Shown piece by piece: positions 44,202 to 52,166 of a stretch of 64,000 nucleotides of DNA (its first letter is position 1; every line of letters starts with the position of its first letter). The DNA comes from RUG13409 sp045546135 (GTDB taxonomy: Bacteria; Bacillota; Clostridia; Peptostreptococcales; Anaerovoracaceae), in NCBI GenBank assembly GCA_045546135.1, contig JAZQCD010000009.1, positions 62,001-126,000 of the forward strand, written 5' to 3'. The notes beneath the pieces are model-generated. The model made no database searches. It saw only the letters and a list, made by a program, of their open reading frames with translations, and was not told the DNA's origin. The translations under genes were made by a program, and so were the position numbers.

Positions 44202-44233
44202 AGGGATGCTTATTTTAGAGCATCCCTTTTTTT
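44202..44233. terminator. terminator between PadR and the reverse transcriptase gene
   Basis: AGGGATGCT/AGCATCCCT stem (44202-44210, 44219-44227) then T7 on the plus strand. The convergent RT gene ends at 44215, inside the stem. Confidence 0.85.
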
Positions 44234-45423
44234 AGAAGTTCATTTTCTTTTTTCCAGTTGTAGTATTCTGCTACGAGTGGGGTGTATCCCAGTTTTTTTA
44301 GATCCTCATAGGATACCTTGTAATTCCCTTTATAGTGCCTTCCCGAATAAAGAAAGCGAAGATATTTGACCATGTAAAGGTCTATTTCTTTAAGACCTTT
44401 ATGCGTATTTATTACCGGGAAGTAGAATCTTGACCATGTGAATGAGTTGTCTCCGAATATATCGTAGAACTTTCTGTCAAAGCTGTTTATGAGGGCCCGT
44501 GCTGCCTTCTCATAGCTTTTGCCTTTCCTTTCTTTCCATCTTAAGATCTTTCTTGCTTTTCTTCTTATCTTTCCTTTGATCTTTTTGATTGTGGCATCAG
44601 ACAGGTCTATAACGTCTCTTTCGTACGAAAAACCGAGGAACTCCCACTTTTCTCCGGGCTTTGATACTCTGTATTTATCCATATTGAGTTCAAGGTCCAT
44701 GTCAAGGAGAAAAGCTTTGATGAATTCAAAACTTCTCTTAAGTTCCTCTTCAGTGTCCGGAAATAGGATCATGTCGTCTGAGTAGCGAAGATAGGGAATA
44801 TCCATATCTTCAAAGTGTCTGTCAAGCTCTGCAAGATATATGTTTGCAAAGAAGCTTGCAAGAGGCACTCCTGCCATGGCTCCTCTTTTTTCTTCTATGA
44901 TTTCTCCTTGCCAAATGCATCTGTCCTGGAGCAAAAGCTCTTCAAGAAATAACAGAAGTTCTTTATCATCGCCTATTGCCGATGAAAGGATGCTAAGGAG
45001 CTTATCTGCGTTTATTGAATTGAAATAGTCATGTATATCCAGCTTAAGACAGTATTTAGAGTCAAGACCATCTATGGTCCTTATCCTGTCAAAAGCAGTC
45101 TTTGCGGTCTTGGACCTTCTGAATGAGTAGCAGCTTTCAGGGATCTTATCGTCATATTTGTAGAGCTTGTATGCAAGGAGTTTTAGCATCCATGTCTCAT
45201 CCTCGCTAAAGGAGTAGACTATGCGCTTTTTAGAGGATCCCATTTTGGTCAGTTCCCTTTTGACAGGATATCCAAAACCGGTAACTGAAAGATATCTTTT
45301 TTCTGCAATAAAAGACTTGAGAGCCTCGAGCTCCTTTTTCGTAAGCTGGTCTTTTTTTTCCTTATATTCAAGGAAGAAGATCCATTCATCTTCATTTTTA
45401 AGGCAGTCTAATATTGAGTTCAT
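44215..45423 (-). CDS. stand-alone reverse transcriptase (RNA-directed DNA polymerase)
   Basis: 402 residues. RT blocks in order: KKRIVYSFSEDETWMLKLLA (~65-84), SFRRSKTAKTAFDRI (~100), YCLKLDIHDYFNSIN with catalytic Asp129, GAMAGVPLASFFANIYLAEL (~181), YLRYSDDMILF with Asp216/Asp217, and GEKWEFLGFSY (~247). A basic thumb-like C-terminus follows (GKIRRKARKILRWKERKGK, SGRHYKGNYKVSYEDLKKLG). The domain order is group II-intron-like but no intron, maturase X domain, endonuclease, Cas or retron motif (NAXXH, C-terminal VTG) is seen. ATG 45423 has no ribosome site and lies four bases after the U-run of the RNA upstream. Confidence 0.9.
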   Translation of the reverse strand: MNSILDCLKNEDEWIFFLEYKEKKDQLTKKELEALKSFIAEKRYLSVTGFGYPVKRELTKMGSSKKRIVYSFSEDETWMLKLLAYKLYKYDDKIPESCYSFRRSKTAKTAFDRIRTIDGLDSKYCLKLDIHDYFNSINADKLLSILSSAIGDDKELLLFLEELLLQDRCIWQGEIIEEKRGAMAGVPLASFFANIYLAELDRHFEDMDIPYLRYSDDMILFPDTEEELKRSFEFIKAFLLDMDLELNMDKYRVSKPGEKWEFLGFSYERDVIDLSDATIKKIKGKIRRKARKILRWKERKGKSYEKAARALINSFDRKFYDIFGDNSFTWSRFYFPVINTHKGLKEIDLYMVKYLRFLYSGRHYKGNYKVSYEDLKKLGYTPLVAEYYNWKKENELLKKGML

Positions 45424-45426
45424 GTT

Positions 45427-45565
45427 AAAAAAAAGAAAGAGAAAATGCTTTGAAGTAAGCTGTGCTTACGGTACCGGATCATACATGGCTGCGGCTGCCT
45501 GCAAAACCTTCTTTTTGCTGCCATGCTGCATCCCCTGCAGGCGCATATATGCTTTTCTCTTTCTT
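45427..45565 (-). ncRNA. structured small RNA directly upstream of the reverse transcriptase
   Basis: On the minus strand a ~139-nt transcript can be predicted. Its 5' arm AAGAAAGAGAAAAGC (45565-45551) pairs with GCATTTTCTCTTTCTT (45448-45433, one bulge), closing the whole RNA, and U8 follows (45434-45427). Inside: stem 45520-45525/45484-45489 (GCCATG/CATGGC on plus), nested 45513-45518/45501-45506 (TTTTGC/GCAAAA), hairpin 45455-45469 (GTAAGC-TGT-GCTTAC), palindrome CGGTACCG 45469-45476 and CTGCA/TGCAG at 45526-45540. The 5' end agrees with the predicted promoter. No match to a named RNA family. Confidence 0.7.
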
Positions 45566-45571
45566 ATCTTG

Positions 45572-45601
45572 ATTATATATCCTTATGTACTTTTAGGTCA
45601 A
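45572..45601 (-). promoter_or_regulatory. predicted promoter of the RT-associated RNA
   Basis: Minus strand: TTGACC (45601-45596), 18-base spacer, TATAAT (45577-45572). The expected start seven bases on (about 45565) coincides with the first base of the closing stem of the RNA. Confidence 0.7.
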
Positions 45602-45608
45602 AGTGCTT

Positions 45609-46202
45609 TTATCCCAGATATTTGCGAAGTCTTTCTTCGATATATTCCGGTCTGTTAGGATAATGCTCTATGAAGTTTATGAAATAGTATCCTCTTCTTT
45701 CGGCTTCCTGACGGCTCCAGCGGTATTCTCTGTGAGCGGTGGTGGTCTTGCCTATGAGCATGATGAAAAGGACAGGTTTTGCACCGTCATAAACTCCTAT
45801 GGAGTAGTTCATGAACTTGCCGGTGCCTCCGATCGTAGTAGGCGATACATTTTCTTTTACTTCGTACCTTGGGAATTTGTCTGCAAGGATCTCCAGTATC
45901 CTCTGCCTTGCAGTCTTTCCGTCTTCATAATCATCGTAGATAGAATCATCCGAAGGGACGCTGCCCCCTGTAGATGGGAAGTCATCTTTGATGCTTTGAA
46001 CTGTTTCTTCAAAAGTGACTCCGGTCTTTCCTTCTACTTCCTTTTTAAGTTCTTCTGCAGCTTTCTTCAGGTCATCCTTGTGCTCTTCGAATCCCTTCTT
46101 TAAAGAGTCAAAAAGATCGGCTGCCTTTTCCTTGTTTTCTTCACTTGCGATGTCTTTAAGAGCATCTGCTCCTTCCTTTAAGATCTTATCAAAAAGTCCC
46201 AT
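45609..46202 (-). CDS. hypothetical protein with helical N-terminus and globular C-terminal domain
   Basis: 197 residues. The N-terminal ~75 residues are charged amphipathic helices (DALKDIASEENKEKAADLF, KKAAEELKKEVEG). The C-terminal ~100 residues (from ARQRILEILADKFP) form a mixed alpha/beta domain with YRWSRQEAERRGYYFINF and HYPNRPEYIEERLRKYL; family unknown. AGGAGG precedes the ATG. It ends eight bases before the -35 box of the RT-associated RNA on the same strand, so readthrough into the RT is possible. Confidence 0.75.
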   Translation of the reverse strand: MGLFDKILKEGADALKDIASEENKEKAADLFDSLKKGFEEHKDDLKKAAEELKKEVEGKTGVTFEETVQSIKDDFPSTGGSVPSDDSIYDDYEDGKTARQRILEILADKFPRYEVKENVSPTTIGGTGKFMNYSIGVYDGAKPVLFIMLIGKTTTAHREYRWSRQEAERRGYYFINFIEHYPNRPEYIEERLRKYLG

Positions 46203-46340
46203 GATAAACCTCCTGCAAACAATTGAATGTAATAAACTCTCTTTTGTACAAATGTGTAAAATATTAACATTAATGCAAAAATATACCTACGAACCGATTA
46301 TACCTTAATATGCAGAAAAAAGCGATAGAGCAGATAAAAA

Positions 46341-48686
46341 CTAGATATCTCTTTCCATATATCTTACTGTGTAGTGCTCCTGCTCTTCCTTTGCACCGTT
46401 AAAGCTAAATCCCATGGAGAGCCAGAACTTTTCACCCTCCTCGTTTCCTTCTACGCAGCCGAGTCTTAATTTGTCATAGCCAAGACCTGTAAGGGCTGCG
46501 CGTATGTCTGCAAAGATCTGTGAACCGATGCCTTGTCCTTGCATCTTTGCATCGACTATGAACCAGCCGATGAACGCATCGTCTGCTTCCTTGTAGCCTG
46601 TAATGAGATCAAGGAGCGCTATGAGCTTGCCGTCCTCATCATAGAATCCTACAAAGTGCTTGTCTTCCATTCCTGTCCCGTCAGGAAGTTTCGTTATGAC
46701 TTCTGTAAGGCTCTTTTTTGAAGGTCTTTCGTGAAGGTATCTATAGTACCTTCTGTTTTCCTTGCAAAGATTGTATACATCCTGTATGTCATCTTCAGTT
46801 ATGGTCTTTACTCTGTACTGAGTGGAGAGTATGGAAGGATCGAATTCATTCCTTTTCGTATGAGTCTCCTCATAATCAATGGCCTGCCTGAACTGGGTCT
46901 CGTAAAGTTCTTTATATACTCCGTCCTTTGCCAAAAGCTCGTCATGAGTTCCTTGCTCCTTGATGACTCCGTCTTTTACTACCATGATCCTGTCCGCTTT
47001 TAGTACGGTGGAAAGGCGGTGGGCTATGACTATGCTGGTCCTTCCTTCCATCATAGCTTCGAGGGCATCCTGAATGGAACTTTCGGATATGGAGTCAAGA
47101 GCAGAAGTTGCTTCGTCAAGGATGAGTATCTTTGGATCTTTAAGTATGACTCTTGCTATAGAGAGGCGCTGCTTTTCTCCTCCTGAAAGCTTAAGTCCTC
47201 TGTTTCCTACCTGAGTATCATATCCTTCAGGCTGGGAGGCTATAAAGTTATGGATGTTTGCTATCTTGCAGGCGCGGATCATCTCTTCTTCTGTTGCATC
47301 ATCCTTTGCATAGAGGAGATTTTCCCTTATGGATCCGTTGAAGAGATAGGTATCCTGGGTGACCATGCCCATGTTTTGCCTTAAGTATTCTAGATCGAAT
47401 TCTCTTACGTCTACGCCGTTTATGGTGACGCTTCCGCCCCAGACATCGTAAAGCCTTGGGATAAGGTTTACTACAGTAGACTTTCCCGAACCTGAAGGTC
47501 CTACTATTGCATACATCTTTCCGCCGGGTACTTTAAAGTTCACATCGGTCAGTATGGGGTTTCCTTCCTCGTATCCGAAGCTTACATTTTTGTATTCTAT
47601 ATCCTTGTTCTTTACTTCAGGCTTCTTTGGATCTTCAGGATCTTTTATTGTATTCTCTCTGTCAAGGTAATCGAATATCCTGGAGAAAAGGGCAAGGGAT
47701 CTTGTGAAATCGACTCCTATGTTAAGAAGGGATTCGACAGGTCTATATAGCCTGTTTATGAGGGCTACTGTAGCAGTTATCATTCCGACAGAAAGTCCTG
47801 TGTCCAGCTTGTTTATGATCAGATAGCCGCCTGCAAAATATATGAGGAGAGGTCCTATTTGAGTGAACATGCCCATGATGACTCTAAACCACCTGCCGCT
47901 GTTTGCTTCCTTCATGGAAAAGTCGGTCACTTCCTTGTTTACTTTTTCGAAGTGCTCGTATTCCTTCTTTTCTCTTGTGAATATCTTGACAAGAAGTGAT
48001 CCGCTGACAGAGAGGGTCTCGTTGATGATCTGGTTCATCTCGTCGTGCTTGGCCTGACTTTCTGTAAGGAGCTCATAACGCTTTTTTCCGGCGCTCCTTG
48101 TGGGCAGGATCAGAAGCGGTATGACTACTATACCTACTATGGCAAGCTTCCAGCTCATTGAGAAAAGCGCGACAAGAGTCGTTACAAGAGTCGCTATGTT
48201 GCTGACTATGGATGACAGAGTCCCGCTTATGACAGAGCTTACTCCAGAGATGTCCGTATTCATCCTTGTAATGATGTCTCCCTGCTTTTCAGTCGTAAAG
48301 AAGGAGTGAGGCATGTACTCAAGATGTTTGTACATCTCGTTTCTCATGTCATAGATGATGTGCTGCGATATCCATGCGTTCACATAGCTTTCTAAGACTC
48401 CTATGAGCTGGCTCAGCGTCATGGCACCAAGAGCAAGGAGGAGAAGCTGAATGAGCAGCGCCATGTTTTCTCCTACAAGAGCCTGGTCAACTATCCTTCC
48501 TGTTATTATCGAAGGAAAGAGTCCTACAGTAGCTGAGAGCAGTATGGTCAAAAAGACAAGTATGAACTGAAACACATAAGGCTTCAGATAAGAAAGTATC
48601 CTCTTTAGCAGCTCTTTTGTTATTTTCGGCGCTTTAGCCTTTTCTTCCTCTGTCAGGAAACCTCGTGGCCCGAATCCGTGTGGCAT
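46341..48686 (-). CDS. ABC exporter (MsbA/BmrA type) fused to a GNAT acetyltransferase
   Basis: 781 residues, about 180 longer than usual half-exporters. Residues ~35-335 form the six-helix ABC exporter membrane domain; ~365-600 the ATPase with GPSGSGKST (~395), LSGGEKQRLSIARVIL (~498) and ILDEATSALD. After a short linker, ~620-781 is a GNAT acetyltransferase: FIGWFIVDAKMQGQGIGSQI (acetyl-CoA loop) and LGCVEGNEEGEKFWLSMGF. No stop or frameshift divides them. GAGAGG precedes the ATG. Cargo and acetylated target unknown; drug efflux coupled to modification is one possibility. Confidence 0.9.
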   Translation of the reverse strand: MPHGFGPRGFLTEEEKAKAPKITKELLKRILSYLKPYVFQFILVFLTILLSATVGLFPSIITGRIVDQALVGENMALLIQLLLLALGAMTLSQLIGVLESYVNAWISQHIIYDMRNEMYKHLEYMPHSFFTTEKQGDIITRMNTDISGVSSVISGTLSSIVSNIATLVTTLVALFSMSWKLAIVGIVVIPLLILPTRSAGKKRYELLTESQAKHDEMNQIINETLSVSGSLLVKIFTREKKEYEHFEKVNKEVTDFSMKEANSGRWFRVIMGMFTQIGPLLIYFAGGYLIINKLDTGLSVGMITATVALINRLYRPVESLLNIGVDFTRSLALFSRIFDYLDRENTIKDPEDPKKPEVKNKDIEYKNVSFGYEEGNPILTDVNFKVPGGKMYAIVGPSGSGKSTVVNLIPRLYDVWGGSVTINGVDVREFDLEYLRQNMGMVTQDTYLFNGSIRENLLYAKDDATEEEMIRACKIANIHNFIASQPEGYDTQVGNRGLKLSGGEKQRLSIARVILKDPKILILDEATSALDSISESSIQDALEAMMEGRTSIVIAHRLSTVLKADRIMVVKDGVIKEQGTHDELLAKDGVYKELYETQFRQAIDYEETHTKRNEFDPSILSTQYRVKTITEDDIQDVYNLCKENRRYYRYLHERPSKKSLTEVITKLPDGTGMEDKHFVGFYDEDGKLIALLDLITGYKEADDAFIGWFIVDAKMQGQGIGSQIFADIRAALTGLGYDKLRLGCVEGNEEGEKFWLSMGFSFNGAKEEQEHYTVRYMERDI

Positions 48687-48893
48687 ATACTAACCTCTCT
48701 ATTTCACTAAATTACATTTTTTCTCATTATATCCTCTTTTTTGTACATATCAAAGAAAAATGTAGATGTGAAAGGCTATAGAAGGATCCTGTGCCAAAAA
48801 CTATGGAAGGAAAGGAAGCAAGGGGATATAATGAGGGGGATAAAAAGAGGGATAGAAAGCAAGGCACTTAGATCAATATCAAAGGAGAAGAGT

Positions 48894-49619
48894 ATGGAAA
48901 CTTCAAGAGAGGAACAGGTCAAAAGGATAGCGTACTATGAGGGACTCATGCAAAGGGCTTCTGATATATTGAAGTCAGGTTCCAGGATAGGTTTTGCAAG
49001 GCTTCAGGAGCAAGTAAAGGAACTTTCCGCGTATTACGGAAGCGACCTTTGGAAGCAGGACTTTGAAGATGACGAAAAGGGTCTCCTTCCATCAGACTTA
49101 AGAAGAGGAGTACTTTCAGAGGACGGTATATATGACCTTCTTTCAGAAGCAAGAGAATGGACAGAAGGTTACACTGAAGACCTCTTTGAAAAGCCGTACA
49201 TGGTCGCAGATATACTTCCAAAGCAGGTCGCCAAGTATCAGGACGGGAAATACTTTGAAGTCGAAAAGTATTACCGCCAGCAGCCGCGCATAGGAATCAT
49301 AAGAAAGGCTTATGCAGACCTTGTCATAAAGCTCAATTGCTACTTCGATCTTTGCGTTCAGCTTTCTGCATCATCGGAAGACGGAGAAAAAAGGAGCGAA
49401 TGGATAGGAGATCCGTCGCCTGAAAGCATTGAAACATTGATGACCGGTATAGGTGAAGCGGCAACCGTAAGCATAGTAGTTCCATCAGAGAATTCCATGC
49501 TGGTCTTAAACGGTGACGATACATATATGACCATATATAACGGAAGCGAAGAGCTCCTGTCTATCGTGAAAGCTTTAGCGCCTTCCGAAGGCATCTTTAT
49601 CTGGAGACCGGAAGAATAA
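48894..49619 (+). CDS. DUF4298 domain protein
   Basis: 241 residues from ATG 48894, supported by AAAGGAGAAG. An earlier ATG at 48831 with AAGGGGA is also possible and would add 21 basic residues. Residues ~5-95 match DUF4298 (RIAYYEGLMQRASDILKSG, LSAYYGSDLWKQDF, RRGVLSEDGIYDLLSE). The C-terminal ~145 residues are an extra, beta-rich domain not known to me. Cytosolic. Followed by a terminator. Function unknown. Confidence 0.8.
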   Translation: METSREEQVKRIAYYEGLMQRASDILKSGSRIGFARLQEQVKELSAYYGSDLWKQDFEDDEKGLLPSDLRRGVLSEDGIYDLLSEAREWTEGYTEDLFEKPYMVADILPKQVAKYQDGKYFEVEKYYRQQPRIGIIRKAYADLVIKLNCYFDLCVQLSASSEDGEKRSEWIGDPSPESIETLMTGIGEAATVSIVVPSENSMLVLNGDDTYMTIYNGSEELLSIVKALAPSEGIFIWRPEE

Positions 49620-49679
49620 GTCTATCGACTGTATTTTTGCTCATATCCTCATGAAAAAGAGTGATCTTTCATAGCAAAA

Positions 49680-49707
49680 AGCCGCAGGCACGCCTGCGGC
49701 TCATTTT
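49680..49707. terminator. bidirectional terminator
   Basis: Perfect stem AGCCGCAGGC/GCCTGCGGCT with AAAAA before and CATTTTT after, between the convergent DUF4298 gene and the small membrane protein gene. Confidence 0.88.
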
Positions 49708-49727
49708 TGCAGAGGTCTTTTATGTAT

Positions 49728-49958
49728 TTATTGCTGCTCTGCTATTTGTCTCGGACGGAAAAGCGAAACCAGTCCGATCACCGCGAGTACAGGGAAAGCG
49801 AGCTGTATCAAGCCGCCAAGGATAACGGCCGCCAGTATTATGGGCAGGAATACTATGGTCGCAGCAAGTCTCGCAAATCCCCACGCACTGCGAAGTCCGA
49901 AGGCAAAGAGCCTTCCGAACATGCTGATCATCATTATCGTGAAGAAAAGTTCCAGCAT
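49728..49958 (-). CDS. small hydrophobic membrane protein
   Basis: 76 residues with two predicted membrane helices (~3-22 and ~33-66) and a short polar C-terminus (FRPRQIAEQQ). AAAGGAGGG lies before the ATG at 49958, supporting translation. No family recognised; similar small hydrophobic proteins in Clostridia are uncharacterised. Probably monocistronic. Confidence 0.65.
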   Translation of the reverse strand: MLELFFTIMMISMFGRLFAFGLRSAWGFARLAATIVFLPIILAAVILGGLIQLAFPVLAVIGLVSLFRPRQIAEQQ

Positions 49959-49995
49959 TTTTATTCCCTCCTTTCGCGGATCATTTAAGCTAAAA

Positions 49996-50040
49996 CCCCT
50001 TTTGATCTTTTAGCTTGACTAAAGTATAGATCAAAAGGGG
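49996..50040. other. long near-perfect inverted repeat
   Basis: CCCCTTTTGATC (49996-50007) pairs with GATCAAAAGGGG (50029-50040); a second helix TTTTAG/CTAAAG lies inside the loop. On the minus strand it is followed by TTTTAG. It lies ~40 bases upstream of the minus-strand small gene, so it could be a leader attenuator or an operator. The remaining bases 50041-50163 hold no gene that I can see. Confidence 0.55.
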
Positions 50041-50163
50041 TCTTCATTAAACCAATATGATGAGGCAATAAAGGGGCCTATTTCCTCAAAAAAGTCATAT
50101 CACTGTCCCAATATGGTAACAGTCACATTGTCAGGTGCTTCGATTGTATCATATTTTGCGACC

Positions 50164-50192
50164 TTGCAGATAAAGACTTCAAAGGATATAAT
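50164..50192 (+). promoter_or_regulatory. predicted promoter of tatD, giving a nearly leaderless mRNA
   Basis: TTGCAG (50164-50169), 17-base spacer, TATAAT (50187-50192). The tatD ATG is at 50201, so the start of transcription falls at or within two bases of it. No ribosome site is present. Confidence 0.65.
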
Positions 50193-50200
50193 CAAGTATT

Positions 50201-51034
50201 ATGGAAAAGATTTTATTTGATTCACACAGTCACCTTTCAGATGAGGCATTTGATGAAGACAGAGACGAGATAGTAGAGGAGATAAGGGCCTCCCGCATCA
50301 AATATCTCATGGATATAGGGAGCTCTCTTAAGACGAGCCTTGACTGCATCGAATCGGCAAGAAAATATGAATTTTGTTATGCGGCTGTAGGTGTCCATCC
50401 TTCCGAGGTCGAAGGACTTACTGAGTCTGCTCTTTACGGCTGCCTTGAATGGTATATAACTGAACCTAAAGTCAAAGCCATTGGAGAGATAGGCCTTGAT
50501 TATCATTATGATGACGGACCATCAAAAGAGGAGCAGATCTATTGGTTCGAAAAGCAGATCCTGTGGGCTGTCGATCACGATGCGCCCATAGCCATCCATT
50601 CAAGGGAGGCTGATTCCGATACCATGGAGATCCTGAAAAGCTGCGGCGCTTTTTCAAAAAAGAGGATAGCAGCTTTTCCTCCAAAACCGGACGGCAAAGC
50701 TGACTGCAGAGTGCTCATGCATTGCTACTCAGGTTCTTTGGAACTCGCAAGGCAGTATGTATCTTTAGGCGCTACCATAAGTCTTGCGGGTCCTGTTACA
50801 TTCAAAAATGCAAGAAAGGCAGTTGAGGTTGCGGAGGCTATAGATCTTCAGGACCTTCTCATAGAAACTGACTGCCCGTATATGGCTCCTGTTCCATTAA
50901 GAGGCACGAGGAACAAATCGGTCAATGTGGAATATGTAGCAAGAAAGATAGCAGAGATCAAAGGCATAAGCTTTGAGGAAGCTGCCAAAACAACAATGAA
51001 GAATGCATGCCGCTTCTACGGCATCGAAGAATAA
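50201..51034 (+). CDS. tatD: TatD-family metal-dependent hydrolase
   Basis: 277 residues. TatD pattern DSHSHLSDEAFDEDRDEI at the N-terminus, GVHPSEVEG, IGEIGLDYHYDD, IHSREADSDT, MHCYSGSLELA and IETDCPYMAPVPLRG. Known family activity: Mg-dependent 3'-5' DNase / deoxyribonuclease, cytosolic. The start is the ATG at 50201; no ribosome site, see the promoter entry. First gene of a run with alr, tilS and trmB. Confidence 0.92.
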   Translation: MEKILFDSHSHLSDEAFDEDRDEIVEEIRASRIKYLMDIGSSLKTSLDCIESARKYEFCYAAVGVHPSEVEGLTESALYGCLEWYITEPKVKAIGEIGLDYHYDDGPSKEEQIYWFEKQILWAVDHDAPIAIHSREADSDTMEILKSCGAFSKKRIAAFPPKPDGKADCRVLMHCYSGSLELARQYVSLGATISLAGPVTFKNARKAVEVAEAIDLQDLLIETDCPYMAPVPLRGTRNKSVNVEYVARKIAEIKGISFEEAAKTTMKNACRFYGIEE

Positions 51035-51047
51035 AGGAAAAAGAAAA

Positions 51048-52166
51048 ATGAGAAACTGGCTTGAAGTAGATCTTGGAAAGCTCGAAAAGAATATAGAGAC
51101 CGTTAAGGCTGCACTTCCAAAAGGTTGCCAAATGATCGCAGTCGTAAAGGCCAATGCATACGGCCACGGGGAAGCAAAGATATGCAGAGCATTAAAACTC
51201 TTTGGCATAGACAAATTCGCTGTCGCATCCCTTGGCGAAGCATTGTATATAAGGGAAGAAGGTATAGACGGCGACATACTTGTCCTATCATATGTAGATC
51301 CGGAAGACATACCCGTTGCAGTTGAAAAGAATATAACCCTTGCTGCCATCTCTCCTGATTATGTCAGGGAAGCAGGAAGGATTGCTGCTGCGGTAGGAAT
51401 GAATGTAAAGATGCACATGAAGGTCAATACGGGAATGAACAGGGTAGGTTTCAATTGCAAAACGGAAGATGACCTAAAAGCTATAGCGGAAGCTTTCAGT
51501 GTGTCCGGCACTGAATTTACAGGCATTTTTTCTCACTTCTCAAGCTCTGATGACATGTCAGAACGAGCAGACGAGTATACGAAGATGCAGCTGTATGCCT
51601 TTGAAAAGGTACTTACATACCTTGAAAAAAGAGGCATAGACCCGGGACTTCGCCATATTAGCAATTCAGGCGCCATAGGTAAATACAGCGAAGCAAGGTT
51701 CGATGCAGTGCGCTGCGGAGCCCTCATGTATGGATACAATACAGCCATGGATGCTCCCATGGATGTCCTTCCCATAGGGACATGGAAGGCTAAGATATCC
51801 TGCATAAGGACCCTTGAAGAAGGCGACGCAGTCAGCTATTCAAGGCATTACATAGCAAAAGGCGGAGAGCGTATAGCAACTCTTTGCGTGGGCTATGCAG
51901 ACGGATACAAAAGAGCCCTGTCTGGTAAAGAGGACGGACCAAAAGGCTATGTGCTTATAGAAGGAAAAAAGTGTCCCATACTCGGCAATATATGCATGGA
52001 CCAGATGATGGTAGATGTTTCAGGAACCGACGCAAAAGCCGGTGATGAGGCGATCTTGATGGGCGCCGGGCTCACGGCTGACGACCTTGCAGAAGCTGCA
52101 GGGACCTGCATGCACGATATCATCTCAAGCATAGGTCCAAGAGTCGAAAGGATATATGTGCAGTAG
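51048..52166 (+). CDS. alr: alanine racemase
   Basis: 372 residues from the ATG at 51048 (AAAGGAAA upstream); the earlier in-frame ATG at 51003 overlaps the tatD end. PLP lysine in AVVKANAYGHG (Lys34); SYSRHY carries the catalytic Tyr region and LGNICMDQMMVDVSG the C-terminal signature. Converts L- and D-alanine for cell wall synthesis. Immediately followed by tilS. Confidence 0.95.
   Translation: MRNWLEVDLGKLEKNIETVKAALPKGCQMIAVVKANAYGHGEAKICRALKLFGIDKFAVASLGEALYIREEGIDGDILVLSYVDPEDIPVAVEKNITLAAISPDYVREAGRIAAAVGMNVKMHMKVNTGMNRVGFNCKTEDDLKAIAEAFSVSGTEFTGIFSHFSSSDDMSERADEYTKMQLYAFEKVLTYLEKRGIDPGLRHISNSGAIGKYSEARFDAVRCGALMYGYNTAMDAPMDVLPIGTWKAKISCIRTLEEGDAVSYSRHYIAKGGERIATLCVGYADGYKRALSGKEDGPKGYVLIEGKKCPILGNICMDQMMVDVSGTDAKAGDEAILMGAGLTADDLAEAAGTCMHDIISSIGPRVERIYVQ

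Noticed and set aside
44215..45565. Calling the RT locus a classical retron
   Set aside because: The closing stem and upstream RNA fit, but the RT lacks NAXXH and the C-terminal VTG motif; the VTG at residues 47-49 is in the wrong place. Left as an unclassified RT-RNA pair.
45609..46202. Treating the hypothetical gene upstream of the RT as part of the RT system
   Set aside because: It has its own ribosome site and is separated by the predicted RNA promoter; only neighbourhood supports a link, so it is kept separate.
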